A stretch of DNA of 64,000 bases from Corynespora cassiicola (GCA_022059125.1 JAEUWY010000001.1:1736001-1800000); one strand, 5' to 3'. Numbered from the stretch's first letter, positions 48,574-60,737 are shown. Made by a program: numbers and translations. The notes: generated by a model not told the origin, from the sequence alone.

Positions 48574-51357
48574 ATGGGGGACGTTTTGATCAGCTTCCTC
48601 CGGCGGGCTCTGCCAGATGAGCTTGTCTCAGCCCTCGGGGAACTACTGGACGCTACCGAAACAGGCGACTTCTCATCCGTCCTTCAGCACTCAGAGGTGC
48701 AGATTCTACTTGGGCACCAAGAGAGCGATGCTACAAAAGACGTACGTTTGCAGGATTTCCCGACGTGGAATGACTACGTATCCCACCGCCTTGGCTTGAT
48801 TTTGGCGAAGCGAAGCGAAGACTCTGGAACGCCCATCAAGGATACGGCAGCCTACCATCAACATGTGTTTTTGGTGGCAGCCGTTGCTTCGCTCTACGCC
48901 TTCTTACAGTCCACTGTCACAGGGCCACCCCTTGCTTTCAAATCGGCGGATACTCTGCTGCCTAACGATGTTTCTTCCAATACTGCGGCTCTTGGCAAGC
49001 TGCGGGGCGAACTAGTTGCCTCGCTGAGTGCAGATGGAGTGGCTGCATACAAGCTGACACCAAACGTCGAACTTTTGTGTCTAGCAAAAACCATCTTGGA
49101 AAGCCCCTTGATTCAAAAGAGCGTTGAAGCATCGTCTTGGCCAAGGCTGCGGACAAACTTTATTCACCAGCGCTTACTCTCAGAAATTGCAGGCTCTCTT
49201 CAGACTGCCATATATGAAGATCTTGAAGTTGTAGAAAAGTTACTCTTTAACCCAGAGTCTACAAATGAGGTCGAGAATCTTCAGGTACACTTCATCCTGG
49301 AAAGAGCAGCCATCCACACTCATCATGGCCTCGACAAGAAAGCCAGGGCAGATTTGGACAGGGCAACGAAGGAAAGGAAATTTGAGTATGCTCTGACCGG
49401 TCTAATGGGAAAGAGAACAAAATGGCAAGAGAAGGAGACCAGCCAACTTTTGGTCTTGGCCAGGAGCGTTGGGACAGAGACGAACGGTGCTGATACGGAA
49501 GTGTCTCAGCCGAAGAACCTGGACCTGAATGACGACACTTTGCTGGAGTCGATTTCATTTTCAGAAAAGCCATCGATTGAAATTCGAGACGAGTCCTCCC
49601 TCCCTCCTAGTTTGGCTTCTCTGGATCCTATGAACCAGCCATTGTTGGATCCACTGGACTCTGTGATCCTCCTCTCCCTTGCTTCCTCAATCACCAACAC
49701 CAACCCTGCGGATGGTCTCACTCGCGAAGAAACCATTCCATACGCTACTCGAGTTTTGGAAGGCGGAAGCTCTAACTGGCAGGTGTACACTCAGGCACTT
49801 CTTGTTCGAAGCAGAATCGAGGGCTACAAGTCTAGGACCATGGAGCGAGGACTTCTTCAACTTCAAGCTTTGGTGGACCAAGTCATTGCCGAAACCTCTG
49901 GGTCTGATGCTGCTACAGGGGAATCCAATGACCAGGCAACTTCTTTCTTGCCAAGAGCAAAAGAGGGAGAATCTGCTTCGATCAACGAGCGTCTGCGCTA
50001 CCTGTTCCCACTCTCCACTCCATCGCGCTGGGAACTTGAGGCTGAGCTCGCGGCTCGCTGGGTTCACATTGGTGGTCTGCGCTCAGCACTTGAGATTTAC
50101 GAGAGACTTGAGATGTGGGCGGAAGCAGCCTTGTGTTGGGCAGCGACTGAGAAGGAGGGTAAGGCGAAGAAAATTGTTCGGAGACAGCTCTTCCACGCTA
50201 CAAACGGCAATGATGATACCGTCGACCCCGAAGAAGAAGAATGGACTGGAGCTGCAAGAGATCCCCCGCCAGCAGAGGCACCTCGACTGTACTGCATCTT
50301 GGGTGATCTTGACCAGGATATCTCCATGTACGAGAAGGCATGGGAAGTCTCTGGAAAGCGATATGCACGTGCCCAGCGCTCCTTGGGCCAGCGTTACTTT
50401 TCTTTAAAGGATTATGAGAAGGCAGCAGAGGCATACTCTACCTCGCTCAAGATCAGTGCGCTCCACCATCCCGCATGGTTTGCTCTCGGTTGCGCATATC
50501 TCGAGCTTCAGCAATTCAAGAACGCCATCGAAGCTTTCTCTCGATGTGTCCAGCTTGACGATCAAGATGCAGAAGCTTGGAGTAACCTTGCTGCCGCACT
50601 CCTCCATATGCGTCCCAAGGTGAAGGAGGGCGCCGAAGAAGACGCCCCAGAAGCACGCATAACCAACCACCCGAGGCAGGATGCGCTCAAGGCTTTCAAA
50701 CGCGCTGCTGCCCTCAAGCACGACAACTACCGCATCTGGTCCAACGTCCTCGCCGTCGCTGGGTCTACCAACCCACCCGCTTGGAATGATATCATCAACG
50801 CACAGCGCCGCATCTGCGATCTTCGCGGCTCCACGGATGGCGAGAAATGCATCGATGACGAAGTCATGGAGCTCCTAGTTAAACATGCAGTGCAGGACGA
50901 AGACGGGTTCGACATCACCAGACCTGGGCTCCCCCGAATGGTCAATGAGCTTATCGAGAAGAGCATCAAACCCCTCATCACCTTCTCGCCGAAGCTATGG
51001 ACCATACTGTCGACCCTTTATATTCACACCAACAGGCCATCATCAGCGCTCGAGTGCCACGAGAAGGCCTGGCGCGCTGTGACTAGCCAGCCGAAATGGG
51101 AGAGTGGTACTGAGGCGGTTTGGAATAGGGTTGTGGACCAGACGATCGACCTGGTGGACGCCTATGAAACCTTGGGTTCGAGAGAACGAACTGAAGGTCT
51201 GGCAGCTGGAAGTGGAGAGCTGGTGGCCAAGGATTGGAAATTCAAGTCTAGGAGCGCTATAAGGAGTGTTATGGGCAAAGCAAAGGACAGTTGGGAGGAT
51301 AGTGCAGGATGGGATAGGCTGAAAGAGCGGATGGACGAACTAAAGGGAAGGGATTAG
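48574..51357 (+). CDS. EMW1: TPR protein, TTC27/Emw1 homologue
   Basis: A single exon of 927 residues. Near residue 600 come tandem tetratricopeptide repeats (LGQRYFSLKDYEKAAEAYSTSLKI, then HPAWFALGCAYLELQQFKNAIEAFSRCVQLD, then AEAWSNLAAALLHM). The preceding domain (RYLFPLSTPSRWELEAELAARWVHIGGLRSALEIYERLEMWAEAALCW) is typical of TTC27/Emw1. The length agrees with yeast Emw1 (about 900), which is essential and was tied to cell wall maintenance; TTC27 has been linked to protein folding/assembly. The start ATG precedes GDVLISFLRRALPDELV. It follows VPS52 on the same strand with a 252-base gap. Confidence 0.92.
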   Translation: MGDVLISFLRRALPDELVSALGELLDATETGDFSSVLQHSEVQILLGHQESDATKDVRLQDFPTWNDYVSHRLGLILAKRSEDSGTPIKDTAAYHQHVFLVAAVASLYAFLQSTVTGPPLAFKSADTLLPNDVSSNTAALGKLRGELVASLSADGVAAYKLTPNVELLCLAKTILESPLIQKSVEASSWPRLRTNFIHQRLLSEIAGSLQTAIYEDLEVVEKLLFNPESTNEVENLQVHFILERAAIHTHHGLDKKARADLDRATKERKFEYALTGLMGKRTKWQEKETSQLLVLARSVGTETNGADTEVSQPKNLDLNDDTLLESISFSEKPSIEIRDESSLPPSLASLDPMNQPLLDPLDSVILLSLASSITNTNPADGLTREETIPYATRVLEGGSSNWQVYTQALLVRSRIEGYKSRTMERGLLQLQALVDQVIAETSGSDAATGESNDQATSFLPRAKEGESASINERLRYLFPLSTPSRWELEAELAARWVHIGGLRSALEIYERLEMWAEAALCWAATEKEGKAKKIVRRQLFHATNGNDDTVDPEEEEWTGAARDPPPAEAPRLYCILGDLDQDISMYEKAWEVSGKRYARAQRSLGQRYFSLKDYEKAAEAYSTSLKISALHHPAWFALGCAYLELQQFKNAIEAFSRCVQLDDQDAEAWSNLAAALLHMRPKVKEGAEEDAPEARITNHPRQDALKAFKRAAALKHDNYRIWSNVLAVAGSTNPPAWNDIINAQRRICDLRGSTDGEKCIDDEVMELLVKHAVQDEDGFDITRPGLPRMVNELIEKSIKPLITFSPKLWTILSTLYIHTNRPSSALECHEKAWRAVTSQPKWESGTEAVWNRVVDQTIDLVDAYETLGSRERTEGLAAGSGELVAKDWKFKSRSAIRSVMGKAKDSWEDSAGWDRLKERMDELKGRD

Positions 51358-51840
51358 GTCACAGGGGGAAAAATTAGACATTGAAGACCACAATGCCTGG
51401 GTAGAAGAAGCTTTACAAATCAACAAAAGTATCCCTTGCTTGTAGAAGCTCCAAATCAGACGATCCTGGCCTGTTGTTTTGGTTGAGGCATTCGTGCCGC
51501 ATGCACCTACAAGGATTCAGTCATTTATCCAGCGACATGACCTTCCTAAGACGGCAAGTCCCAACGTCGTGATATAGACTTCCGGTTGCTTTAAACCTCG
51601 TATGCCCTCCAAAACTATAATCTGACATGGCAATCTAGCATGAAAATATCAGCATTTCGCGTAAATTCCCGGCGGCCATTATACGCATCTTTGCGCGAGT
51701 AGGACGATCAGCGGGGTAACTAAAGATCAAGCGCCGCCGTCACCCCTTATATTATCCACGACTGATTTTTCTACTTAGCGATCCCAAGAGAATCAGACCC
51801 TTACCCCGGATACCGAGCCCCGAATCTCAACTTCCCAAAA
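51358..51840. other. Spacer between EMW1 and the AhpD-like gene
   Basis: 483 bases with the EMW1 3' end and the leader of the next gene. No ORF of interest is seen. Confidence 0.5.
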
Positions 51841-52425
51841 ATGTCCACCCGCTTCCCTCCCATCCCCCTTTCCTCCCAAAGTACTTCCCAACGCGAGGCA
51901 ACCGCCCAAGCTGAAACCATCGTAACTCAGACTTTTGGTCCGACTTTCCAGCTCAAAGACGATAATGGGACGCTGCTAGGCCCTTTTTCACTGCTCGCAT
52001 ACACCCCGTCTACCTTCGCGCCTTACCTATCGTACAACTACGCCATCGCTACACTGCCTGATCTTACGCCACGGGAGCGCGAACTCGCGGTACTGGCTAC
52101 CGCATCGGTTACCAAGGCAGAATATATCATTTATGCACATAGTAAGATTGCGGGGAGTGTGGGGCTAGCTGAGGAGGTGATCACGGAGGTATTAAAGGGG
52201 GATGTCCCGAAGGAATTGGAAGCGAGGGAAAGGGTAGTTTGTAAGATTGCTTTGGATGCGGGGAAGAACTTTGGAAGATTAGAGGGAAATGTTTTCGAAA
52301 AGGGGGTGGAAGCTGTAGGTAGGGGGGGTGTGGCAGGGATTATTCAGATTGTAGGGACCTATCTGTTGGCTAGTACGTTGGTCAGTGGAGCGGATGTGAG
52401 TGTTCCAGGAGAAGAAAAAAAATGA
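51841..52425 (+). CDS. Carboxymuconolactone decarboxylase/AhpD-like protein
   Basis: A single exon of 194 residues. The fold signature is PDLTPRERELAVLATASVTKAEYIIYAHSKIAGSVGL, followed by a helix VIKEVLKG-type segment (ITEVLKGDVPKELEARERVVCKIA). This fits the CMD/AhpD superfamily of small helical proteins. Typical AhpD peroxidase members have a CxxC here; this protein has EYIIYAH and lacks both cysteines, so thiol peroxidase activity is unlikely. Fungal members of this type are often annotated as CMD-family proteins of unknown substrate. There is no signal peptide. An AT-rich gene-free stretch follows. Confidence 0.85.
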   Translation: MSTRFPPIPLSSQSTSQREATAQAETIVTQTFGPTFQLKDDNGTLLGPFSLLAYTPSTFAPYLSYNYAIATLPDLTPRERELAVLATASVTKAEYIIYAHSKIAGSVGLAEEVITEVLKGDVPKELEARERVVCKIALDAGKNFGRLEGNVFEKGVEAVGRGGVAGIIQIVGTYLLASTLVSGADVSVPGEEKK

Positions 52426-55400
52426 GACTTTGAATGTTGTGTGGGTGTTAATATCTCGTGCTTTTTGCTCAGAGGAGACAATACCCGTAACATTGCCGTC
52501 TAATTTCAAGATAATTTCTAAAGCAGTACAAATCGGCCATGAAAGCTCCATTTTAGAACAAAAACTTACAAGGCTTTCTTGTTCTTTAATAAATGTGCAC
52601 GTGGATTTTAACAATAGCTGTTTAATTTCTAAAGGAAACGATTTTCCAAATATCCTAGTATAACTAGCTTACTATGGTAGAGACATGAGAAACTAATGAA
52701 AATAAGTCCATAGAACAATGTTTTCGCCACTTAATCCTAGTGTTAACAGTGCTTAGTGGTTTTGTATAGTAGCTTTTAGGTTTGTATAGCCCCGACTGAC
52801 TGTCCAGAGCAAAAACAAAAGGCAAGCATTAAAGTGTTTACTAGCGCGGATCATGATATTCTTACACTTATCATAAGACGCCAAAGTTTACTTAGACTGA
52901 AAATATAGAGCAAGCGTCAGTAAAGCGGGTTGAGAGTTCTAGCCCAATCCCGACTTCATGGAGCATAAAATAGCGTCAATGAGTCATACTATGTATTTTT
53001 GTAACTTGATGTAGACGGCTTAGCAACCGCTGCAACACAGTTCAAATATAACGTCACAGTTATATCCACTAAAGTCTGACTCCATCACCGCAGCCATAGG
53101 TCATCATTCTTCAGCTAAACCAACACTTTATTTCGTGTGACAAGTTCCAGTGTGATCAAACAATCATGCGAAAATATTCAAGGAGCTAGAGCAATTCGTA
53201 ATCCAACAATTGTGAGGTATGATGCTCACTCGATTATGTGCTACCACTAAGTCAGCACAAACTCGCCCGGGGCGAAGAAACGGTAATGCATGGAACTATA
53301 ATTCCGCTTGAACAATGTCTACACATTAACATATACTCCAGTTTACCCAATAAAACCTATTGCATATATATGTTCTTGTGTTCTATTCCCCCCATTGAAC
53401 TCACACCCCAAGCCAAGCAATATATAAGCACTAACTCCTCCACCTGCTCTCCCCATAAGCGCACCACGTGCCCACTTCCACATTACAAGGCATTGAACCT
53501 TGATACCTCGCAGAAAATGACCCTATCCTAGCCATAAAAGGAACGGTATCAGGCGCAAAGCAGCGTCCTGCACGGAGCGAAGCGGAAGAGGACATGGGAC
53601 CAGGCCCCAAACGGGTGACGTAAGGTAAGCTCACACCCTTACTCTCTCTTTCACGAATTTGCTTTTGGGGACTATCAATGTGCGGCAAAATGATGACGGG
53701 AGTGCGCGTCTCTCTTGCCACAGTAGAGGCAACGTATCTGCCAAAGTACCGCGCCTGTACACCCATCTCCGCTCGCAATGCCATGCCATCCCAGCACCCA
53801 TATCAACACGCCCACCCACTATCAAATCTTTAAAAACCCCACACGCATAGACACACCTCCAAAAGCCACCGCGCAGAAGCGAAGGGGGGACATATGACAG
53901 TGGTGCACCGCACTGCAGCGCGCCGCATTGCATCGCATTGCAGACACGACGATCGCGCAGAGCCGAGATGCGGGCGGCACGCATGGTGGCGAGCAAGCTA
54001 CCAATTTGGCAAACGAAGAACAAAAAGAATGAAAAGAGTCATTTAGGCGCGATAACCTCGGAGGATTTCAGGCGAGCGAGGTGGGAGCGAGGCGCGTTTC
54101 AAGACGTCCGTTGGCATGCCGTGCTCGTTTCAAGACTCCGCCATGCACTCGGGATCGTATTGTTGCGAGGACCATGGACGTAAGCACGAGGATTTGATTT
54201 TTGGACGGGTGATCTTTACTGCCGAAGTTTTGACTCCGTGACCTCTTTTGTTCTGTGCTTGCTTGCTTGGGTGCAGCCTGTCCTTCACCCCCAGACAGAC
54301 GTCAACTCACCTCCCCGTGCCAAAATATACCTCAAAGTCCTCGGCCTTTAGCAACACCAGTCCACCCCCACTCACCCCAAGCCAAAGCGGCCTAGAAAAC
54401 GCCCTCATCTCATTCCATCTGACCTGCTCATGCTCACAAACACGCCCCGTTAGCCCCCGCGGAATCCTTTTCCTCGACGCCCTTTGCCATGTACCACCTA
54501 CCCACTGACCCAAGTACCTATCCGCCTACAAACTCCCCAACCCAGGCAGTCCTGCACCTCCTAGGCGTTTTCCAACGCTGCGGACCAGACACGCCCCATC
54601 TACCTCCAAGCCAAAAAAAAAGCCCAACAGGCAAACAAACAGGCAACCAGAGCCCTAGCTAGGCAAGGGGGGGGAAAAAAACAGGCCGACTTAGCACCTC
54701 CCGCCAAAAGCCAGGGGAGAAGGGGAAGGAAGAGAGAAACCCGGCAAGGCACCTGAACACACCATTCATTCCCTCGACCCACTCGCCCAACCCACCCATC
54801 CACGTGACCCACCCACACCCACACCCATACCCACGCCCCCCCCTCGGCCTCACTGCCCTGCCCTGTCCTGCCCTGACTGCCGTATACCCTACTTCCCACC
54901 CTCTACTCCTCAACTTCAGGCCGGCCCTATAGTATAGCAATGACTCATCCATCCCGCTTCGCCACGCTCTCCCCCTCCAGGCTGCAGCGGGGAAGTGCGG
55001 AACCTCCGCCCGCGCGCCCTCGTAGCGCGTACAAGCTCACATGACGCCCTGCTGTACCGAAGGATGGGCGTGGAAAGGAGGAGGGGGGGCTAGGTGTGAT
55101 AGTGTCACACAGGCGGTATGTGTGTGAGCGGACTCCTCACCACCACAAAGTGCACACACCACCCCATCACACATGTACATACATACACTTGCACAGAAAG
55201 GAAAACGAAAAAAAAAGAGAGGGGCGGCGTGCATATGATAATAAACGTCTCCAAGTTTGCGTGTTGCGTGCGTGCATGCATGCGGTTACTATCTCGGTAC
55301 TACAGCTATACGCCAAGGTGGGGAAGGGGGGGTGGGGTGGTGGGGTGGTGGGAATCTCGGCTGCCCTCAGTAGAAGGGGAAAACAACGGTGTGGGTAGTC

Positions 55401-56305
55401 GAAGAGTGGAAAAAGGTGCAAACAAAGGTAGTGAGAAATCAGGTTATTACTCCTGCCGCCCTCGTGTCTCTCGACCCAAATAAAAAAACGCCGCCGATAC
55501 CGCCATGAAAAGGGTGTGGAAAGATGACTGCCCGCCTCCGTCCGTTATGCAGCCCTTAGCTCCTTATCTAATGCAGAAAGAGGGAAAAGAAACCTAGCAG
55601 GTCGAGGATAAAAAATTCCGAATAACCGCGGAGGGAAAAATAGATCATATGCAGACCGAGCTGGATTAGGGAAGGTGGAGAAGGAACATGGAAAAACAAC
55701 AACAAAAATCCATAACATCGTAAACGACAGTGATAGCATGAGATTAGAATGAAAGCAAACTGCGAAGAAGATAAACAAAATATAGAAACGCCGGAATGAT
55801 GCATGCCCGTCCGAAATCCTCCTCTGCCTATGCGTCGTATTTCAGGCAACGAACACGTCGCCTGATTCTTGAAATACGCCGTAACCCCGATAATGCATGT
55901 CATTCAGATAAGATAGGACCATAACAATGATGATGATGAAACGGACAACCTTGAAACGCCGTCTGCCAGGGGTATTGTGTGTATGATGCTGTCCGGTGCC
56001 GGATGAATGGTCCCAAGGAAGAATACCTCTGACGCCGAGAAAGGGACGGAAGATGGAAAAATATGAGACAGATAGGGAATCCCATGGATGCAGTGACGGA
56101 TAGATGGTCGGCGGAGGTGTGAGCGGCCCGCAAGGCAGACTAGAGGGAGCGAGGTGGTGTGGAGGGAACAACGCCTTACCCAAGGCAGTTAGGCTCCGAG
56201 GGATCATGCGGACGTTGAGCAGATCACCCGACGCGCATCCTCACCACCATCAGAACCCGCAGATGCGCGTCGTCTCTTGCGCCATGATTGCTGCTCCTGC
56301 TCTTT
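52426..56305. other. Gene-poor region, AT-rich then low-complexity
   Basis: No convincing gene in 3.9 kb. 52430-53530 is AT-rich with no long ORF. From about 54280 to 54850 the plus strand is C-rich with CCCACACC-like runs, and 55321-55352 is G-rich with a G-quadruplex-like pattern. The last 700 bases, to 56305, may be the 3' UTR of the Medusa gene on the minus strand. ORFs such as 54023-53631 have random-looking composition. Confidence 0.5.
55321..55352 (+). repeat. G-rich tract (GGGGTGGTGGGGTGG-type)
   Basis: Four or more runs of three to six G separated by one or two bases, able in principle to form a G-quadruplex. Confidence 0.7.
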
Positions 56306-58720
56306 CTACACCCGCGTGGTACGCTGTCCATATTGTTGGTATGGGTTGTCGGCCTGGATTTGGCTGAGGTCGGGTGTCACGTCCGACCGTTGCATTTGCA
56401 TCGATTGCGCGGCTGAGGGCACACCCGTCGTCGCGGAGGCGCTCAGGTATCCGTAGTCCCAAGACCCGCGGCCCCCTTGAGGCAGCCCTGGTGAGTACTG
56501 CGGCACCTGGTGAGCCCCCCATTGAGTCATAGGTTGCCCTGGCGGCCCTCTCTGGGGAACCGATAGGCTATGGCCTGCTGATCCCTCCAGTCCTGCTGAT
56601 GCCTTGATGTTCGGAGACAGGCCTGCAGAAGTCATGTTTGGTGTGTAGCCGGCGTTTGCAATCGGATTGGAGACCGATCGCGGCGAAGTATTGCGATGCG
56701 TAGCCCCTGCCGTTTGGGAGATACCAACCTGGACATAACTAGATGTTGATGCCGAAGGAAGGGAGCCAGCCGTGGAGGAGTAGCTGGCAGACTGTGGGAT
56801 AGTTAGTAAACGTGCTGCTGCGCCGCCGCCGCCGACAGAAAAGTACTTACATATTTGCTGATGATCTTCTTGAGCGCATGGGAGAGAATCTTCCACGGGA
56901 AAACCTTGACGTCCTTTTCGATGTTGCGCGGCTTTGGGTTGGGGAAGCCCATGATGACTTTGAAGAACTCCTCGCTGTCCGACTTGGCCTTTGACACGGT
57001 GAGCGGGCGGAAGCCTTCCAGGTTGCGTCGGATGCGATTCTTCTCCTCGACTGTGAAGCGGACGTTGACCAGTTGCTCCAGGAGATAGATTGTGTCAACG
57101 CTTGTGATGAAACACTCATCTTTCTCCTCCCACCAGATGCAGCTAACGCAGATGCTGCGCGCTGGTCGGGCTTCTGGCGCGACGGGCGCAAATGTTGTCG
57201 TGATGGTGCTTCCATGCTGGGAACGTTCAAACTGCACGAGACGGCGTCTTGCGTCGTACTCATCCTGGGACCATCCCTCACTCATCTTGTCCAAGTCGCC
57301 GTCGATCTTGAGAACGGCCTTGGTAGGGTACATCAAGTACGGATTGAACGACTGGGTGACTGGCGCACCTCCTGGCGGCGAAATTTGCGTCGCTCGGACC
57401 AGGACGGGAGTTGGGACTCCGGAAGGCGAGGAGAGATGAGAAGGCCGAGTCGGAGTGGCCGCAAGAGATGCCGGGCTACGCTGCGCGAGAGAACTGTACT
57501 GGCCATAAGGCTGCAACCCTGGCGACATCTGCGGAGGCTTCATATCCGCCTGGGAGATGCCCACTCCGGATGGGACTGCGTACAGGCTCTTCTGCGTCAG
57601 CTGTGGAGTGTAGCTGGCTTGCTGCTTGGACATGTCGTAGCCGCCATAACCATAATTGCTGGCAAGTGACGACTGCGTGGGAAGCGGCGATACCGAAGCT
57701 GCCGAATATGCCCCAGCGATGGAGCGCGGCTGTGCATGGACGCGCATCGTGTTTGCGCGTTTGGCCGAGCTCTCCGCGTAGTCTTGGTTGTCGGCGAAGT
57801 CGGTCGAGTACTTGCGCTTACGGTCAAGGCCAGGAGAGGGCTGGTACGCTAGATTGGGAGACATGTCTGTAAAGGTGAACTTTCCAGCGTCGATTTCGTT
57901 CAGGAGGCGGCCGCTCTTGTCTTCCATCTGGAGCTTGAGCATCATGGTCGGATCCCACGAGTTTGTCAGGGGAAACGGCGGCACCTCGACGCTGAGGGCA
58001 TAATTGTAGTAGTCATCGTCTGGTTCCACCTTTTTGAGTGCGGCAGCGCACTTTTTGTGGTTGAACATGAAGAAGAAGTTGGGCGGGTCGGCTTGGAGAT
58101 CGTAGGTGGTGCGTATGTGGAGTAGAACTGTAGATCCAGAGGTTCCTTGGGATGGCGAAACGAATCTGGTTATTTCCGATTCAGTTACTGCATGGGAAGC
58201 GGGATGACGAGATCTTGCATCAATAAATGAGGGATCCGTCTGGTAGGGAACTGCAGCGCGTGACTCGTAGGTCGAGCTAGGAATGAAGGGCATATCAGTG
58301 TTCGAGGGTTCATGGGGTGGACGCGCAGGTGCTGCATCGGAATATTGCGAGGCGAATGATGGCTGTGCAAGTCCTGGGTAGGTCGGAACCTGATTCGGTC
58401 TTGTGGCTTCGGCGTCTGAAAAGGTGGGTGGTCAGTCCAAGTTGCTAATAAGCTTCACGTGGGCGCAACCCGGGTTCAGGTCGCGACAGCTGCCCTGCCC
58501 GACCCTGTCAGATGAGCCGCAAGGTACTTACCATAGACATACTGCCCTGGATTCTTGCCGTAACCGGACATGGACGACAGTTTGGCAGCTATGGCAGCGC
58601 TGACCGTCAGAGGACCACTTCCGAGGCTCTGACTGTACTGCGCGAGGAGCTGCTCGTGGGACTCGTAGTTGTCGCCCACGACGAAGGGCGTCCTTTCGCT
58701 ATCAGGCTGCACGATGGGCG
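56306..58720 (-). CDS. medA: Medusa-like developmental regulator (5' end incomplete)
   Basis: Exons 58720-58532, 58415-56851 and 56791-56306 join in frame (QYVY-DAEATRP and IISKY-SASYSS). Together they code for at least 744 residues. The conserved block FNPYLMYPTKAVLKIDGDLDKMSEGW, then RRRLVQFERSQHGSTI, then ICVSCIWWEEKDECFITSVDTIYLLEQLV and MGFPNPKPRNIEKDVKVFPWKIL is diagnostic of Medusa/Ren1/Acr1 regulators, known to control conidiophore development and adhesion in ascomycetes. Flanks are Gln/Ser/Pro-rich. The 58720 acceptor (GCTAACAG) leaves a one-base phase, so an upstream exon should exist. I could not place it: no ATG lies in frame upstream. The alternative is an internal start at MSGYGKNPG (58571). 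Confidence 0.85.
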
Positions 58721-60510
58721 CTGTTAGCAGGCAAACTGGCGTTTTTATCCTCTAGAGGGGTCGAAGTGTAGGCAGCAGCGTCGCGCCGCAGGGCTGAGCG
58801 CCCGAAAAAGAATTGAGAACCTTACAAACGCCCGACGTACAAGGGAAGGAGACGCACCTGATAGCTGAGCTCTACGGTGCAGGCCAGCTTGACGGTGTTT
58901 CCAGGGTGTTGCTTTCAAGCAAAAAAGTGGCTTCTACGCTCGTGCTGCTGGCAGAGCTGGGCCTCGAGGGGGGTCTGCAAGGGACCCGTAGGAGGGCAGT
59001 GAACAGCTGGGACAGGAGGAGGAACAAACAAGGCGCTGTGCATGCAAAATGTTGCAACAAGCGGGTACGGAGGGGCTGGCTTGAAGGCAGGAGACAGTTT
59101 TGGCGGGCCTTGTGACCAGCAGAGATGGGAAAGGACGCCTACCCAGAGACAGGCGATCGAAGTGCTCAGGAAGTCGATTCATCCGGGGATCAGGGGGTCT
59201 TTGAGTGTCTCCTCCACGCTGAGTCCTGCTCCTCGCCTGACCCGACTCAGACAGCAACAGCCTCCTCTTGGACGAAAGCGGGAGCCTGAAGCGTGCAGCT
59301 AGCAGCAAACGGCTATGATTCAGAGCAAATGACAGATGCTGAAATGAGAGTGAGCAATGTGATATGAGATGTCGCATTTGTCGAGCCGCAACTTGATGTG
59401 ACAGACAGGGAGACTTACATGGCAGACAAAGAAGACGAGACATGTACTCAGGGCTGGACCAATATGGGCTCGTCTGGGCAGCGATGGGAGGGCGGGAGGG
59501 GAAAAGGAACTATGGGCTCGCTATGGAGCTTTGACTGCGGAGACGGGAGGAGTTAATACCAGGCGCGGGAGGGATGGGATTGGCCGCCGGGATGACGACG
59601 ATGGGCGGATATGCAAGGAAGTGGCCGTAGACTGACCTCTGGTGGCTCTGGTGGCTCGGATGACTCTGGGTGATTACCGAACCCGTCGACGTGGGTAGAC
59701 TAGACTACTGGGCCACTGAGTGCTGCAGCACGCCCTCTAATGGCGCGTCCCCAAGCACGGTTGGGCACCACGTCGGACGATCGCGCCGTGCCTGACAGGG
59801 CGGGCAAAAAAAAGACACACAAGGGCAGGAGGGAGCGGGCGGCTGTGGATGCTGTGGGCCTCCGTGCGTTGAGGCTCTGCCGGGCGGCCGAGGATGGCGC
59901 AGTAGAGGTAAGCTCAGCTGCACGGCTACGTTTGAGATGGGGTCAAGGCCGACGGCGACTGTGGCGGCGTGTCCAGAGGGGCGCGTGTCCTTGTCAGGGC
60001 GCGGACGTGGGCGGCTGGGTCCAGCAGCTGGTGAGGAGGAGGGGGAAGGTGGCCTGGCAGACGGGCAGTTGAGACCTTTGCAATGGCAGAGCAGCAGGGA
60101 GCGAGAATGCGGAGGGCCAGGGCCAGTGCGCCGAAACACAATCCGCTGAGGCGTTGGAAATGTGGAGATGCGGAAGCAAAGCAAAAGAATGCAAACGAAT
60201 GGCCGCGGTGGGGTGGGCGGGCAGAGCAGGAGAGGGGGGATAGTGATGGAGGCAGGCGGCGGTGGGAGATGGAAGGTGAGGACAGCAAAAGAGTAGTCAA
60301 GGACGATCAAGTGCCACACGCGGCGGGCAGGCAGACGATGATATAGCACGGCGGGCCCCAGTCGGGGGATGAGAGAGGGTGAGCATCAGCAGCAGGTAGT
60401 GGACAGCGCGCAGCGAGCGTAGCCGTCTTTTTTGGGGGGTGGGAGGGGGGGGTCGGCCAGCAAGCCAGGTCCTGGGGTCGGTCTTGGGGTCGCTGGCCGG
60501 CGCGGTAGGG

Positions 60511-60534
60511 CGCAAGAGCGCAAGAGCGCAAGAG
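60511..60534. repeat. Octamer repeat CGCAAGAG, three copies
   Basis: CGCAAGAG repeats three times in perfect tandem. Confidence 0.9.
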
Positions 60535-60688
60535 CCCCATGGCCGCCATGTCAGGGCCCAGGGCGGACATGGGGGTTGGACGGGCACGGCAGCCAATGCA
60601 CAGTGGGAGCGGTGCTAAGCATGGCCGCGCTGGAGAGCAGAGTGAGGTCGCAGGAAGGGAGAGGTGAGCGAGGTGTGGTGAGCACCGC

Positions 60689-60737
60689 GCACTGAGCACT
60701 ACGCACTACGCACTACGCACTACGCACTGCGCACTGG
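60689..60737. repeat. Heptamer repeat GCACTAC, seven units
   Basis: Seven 7-base units, four of them exactly GCACTAC, with variants GCACTGA, GCACTGC and GCACTGG at the ends. Confidence 0.9.
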
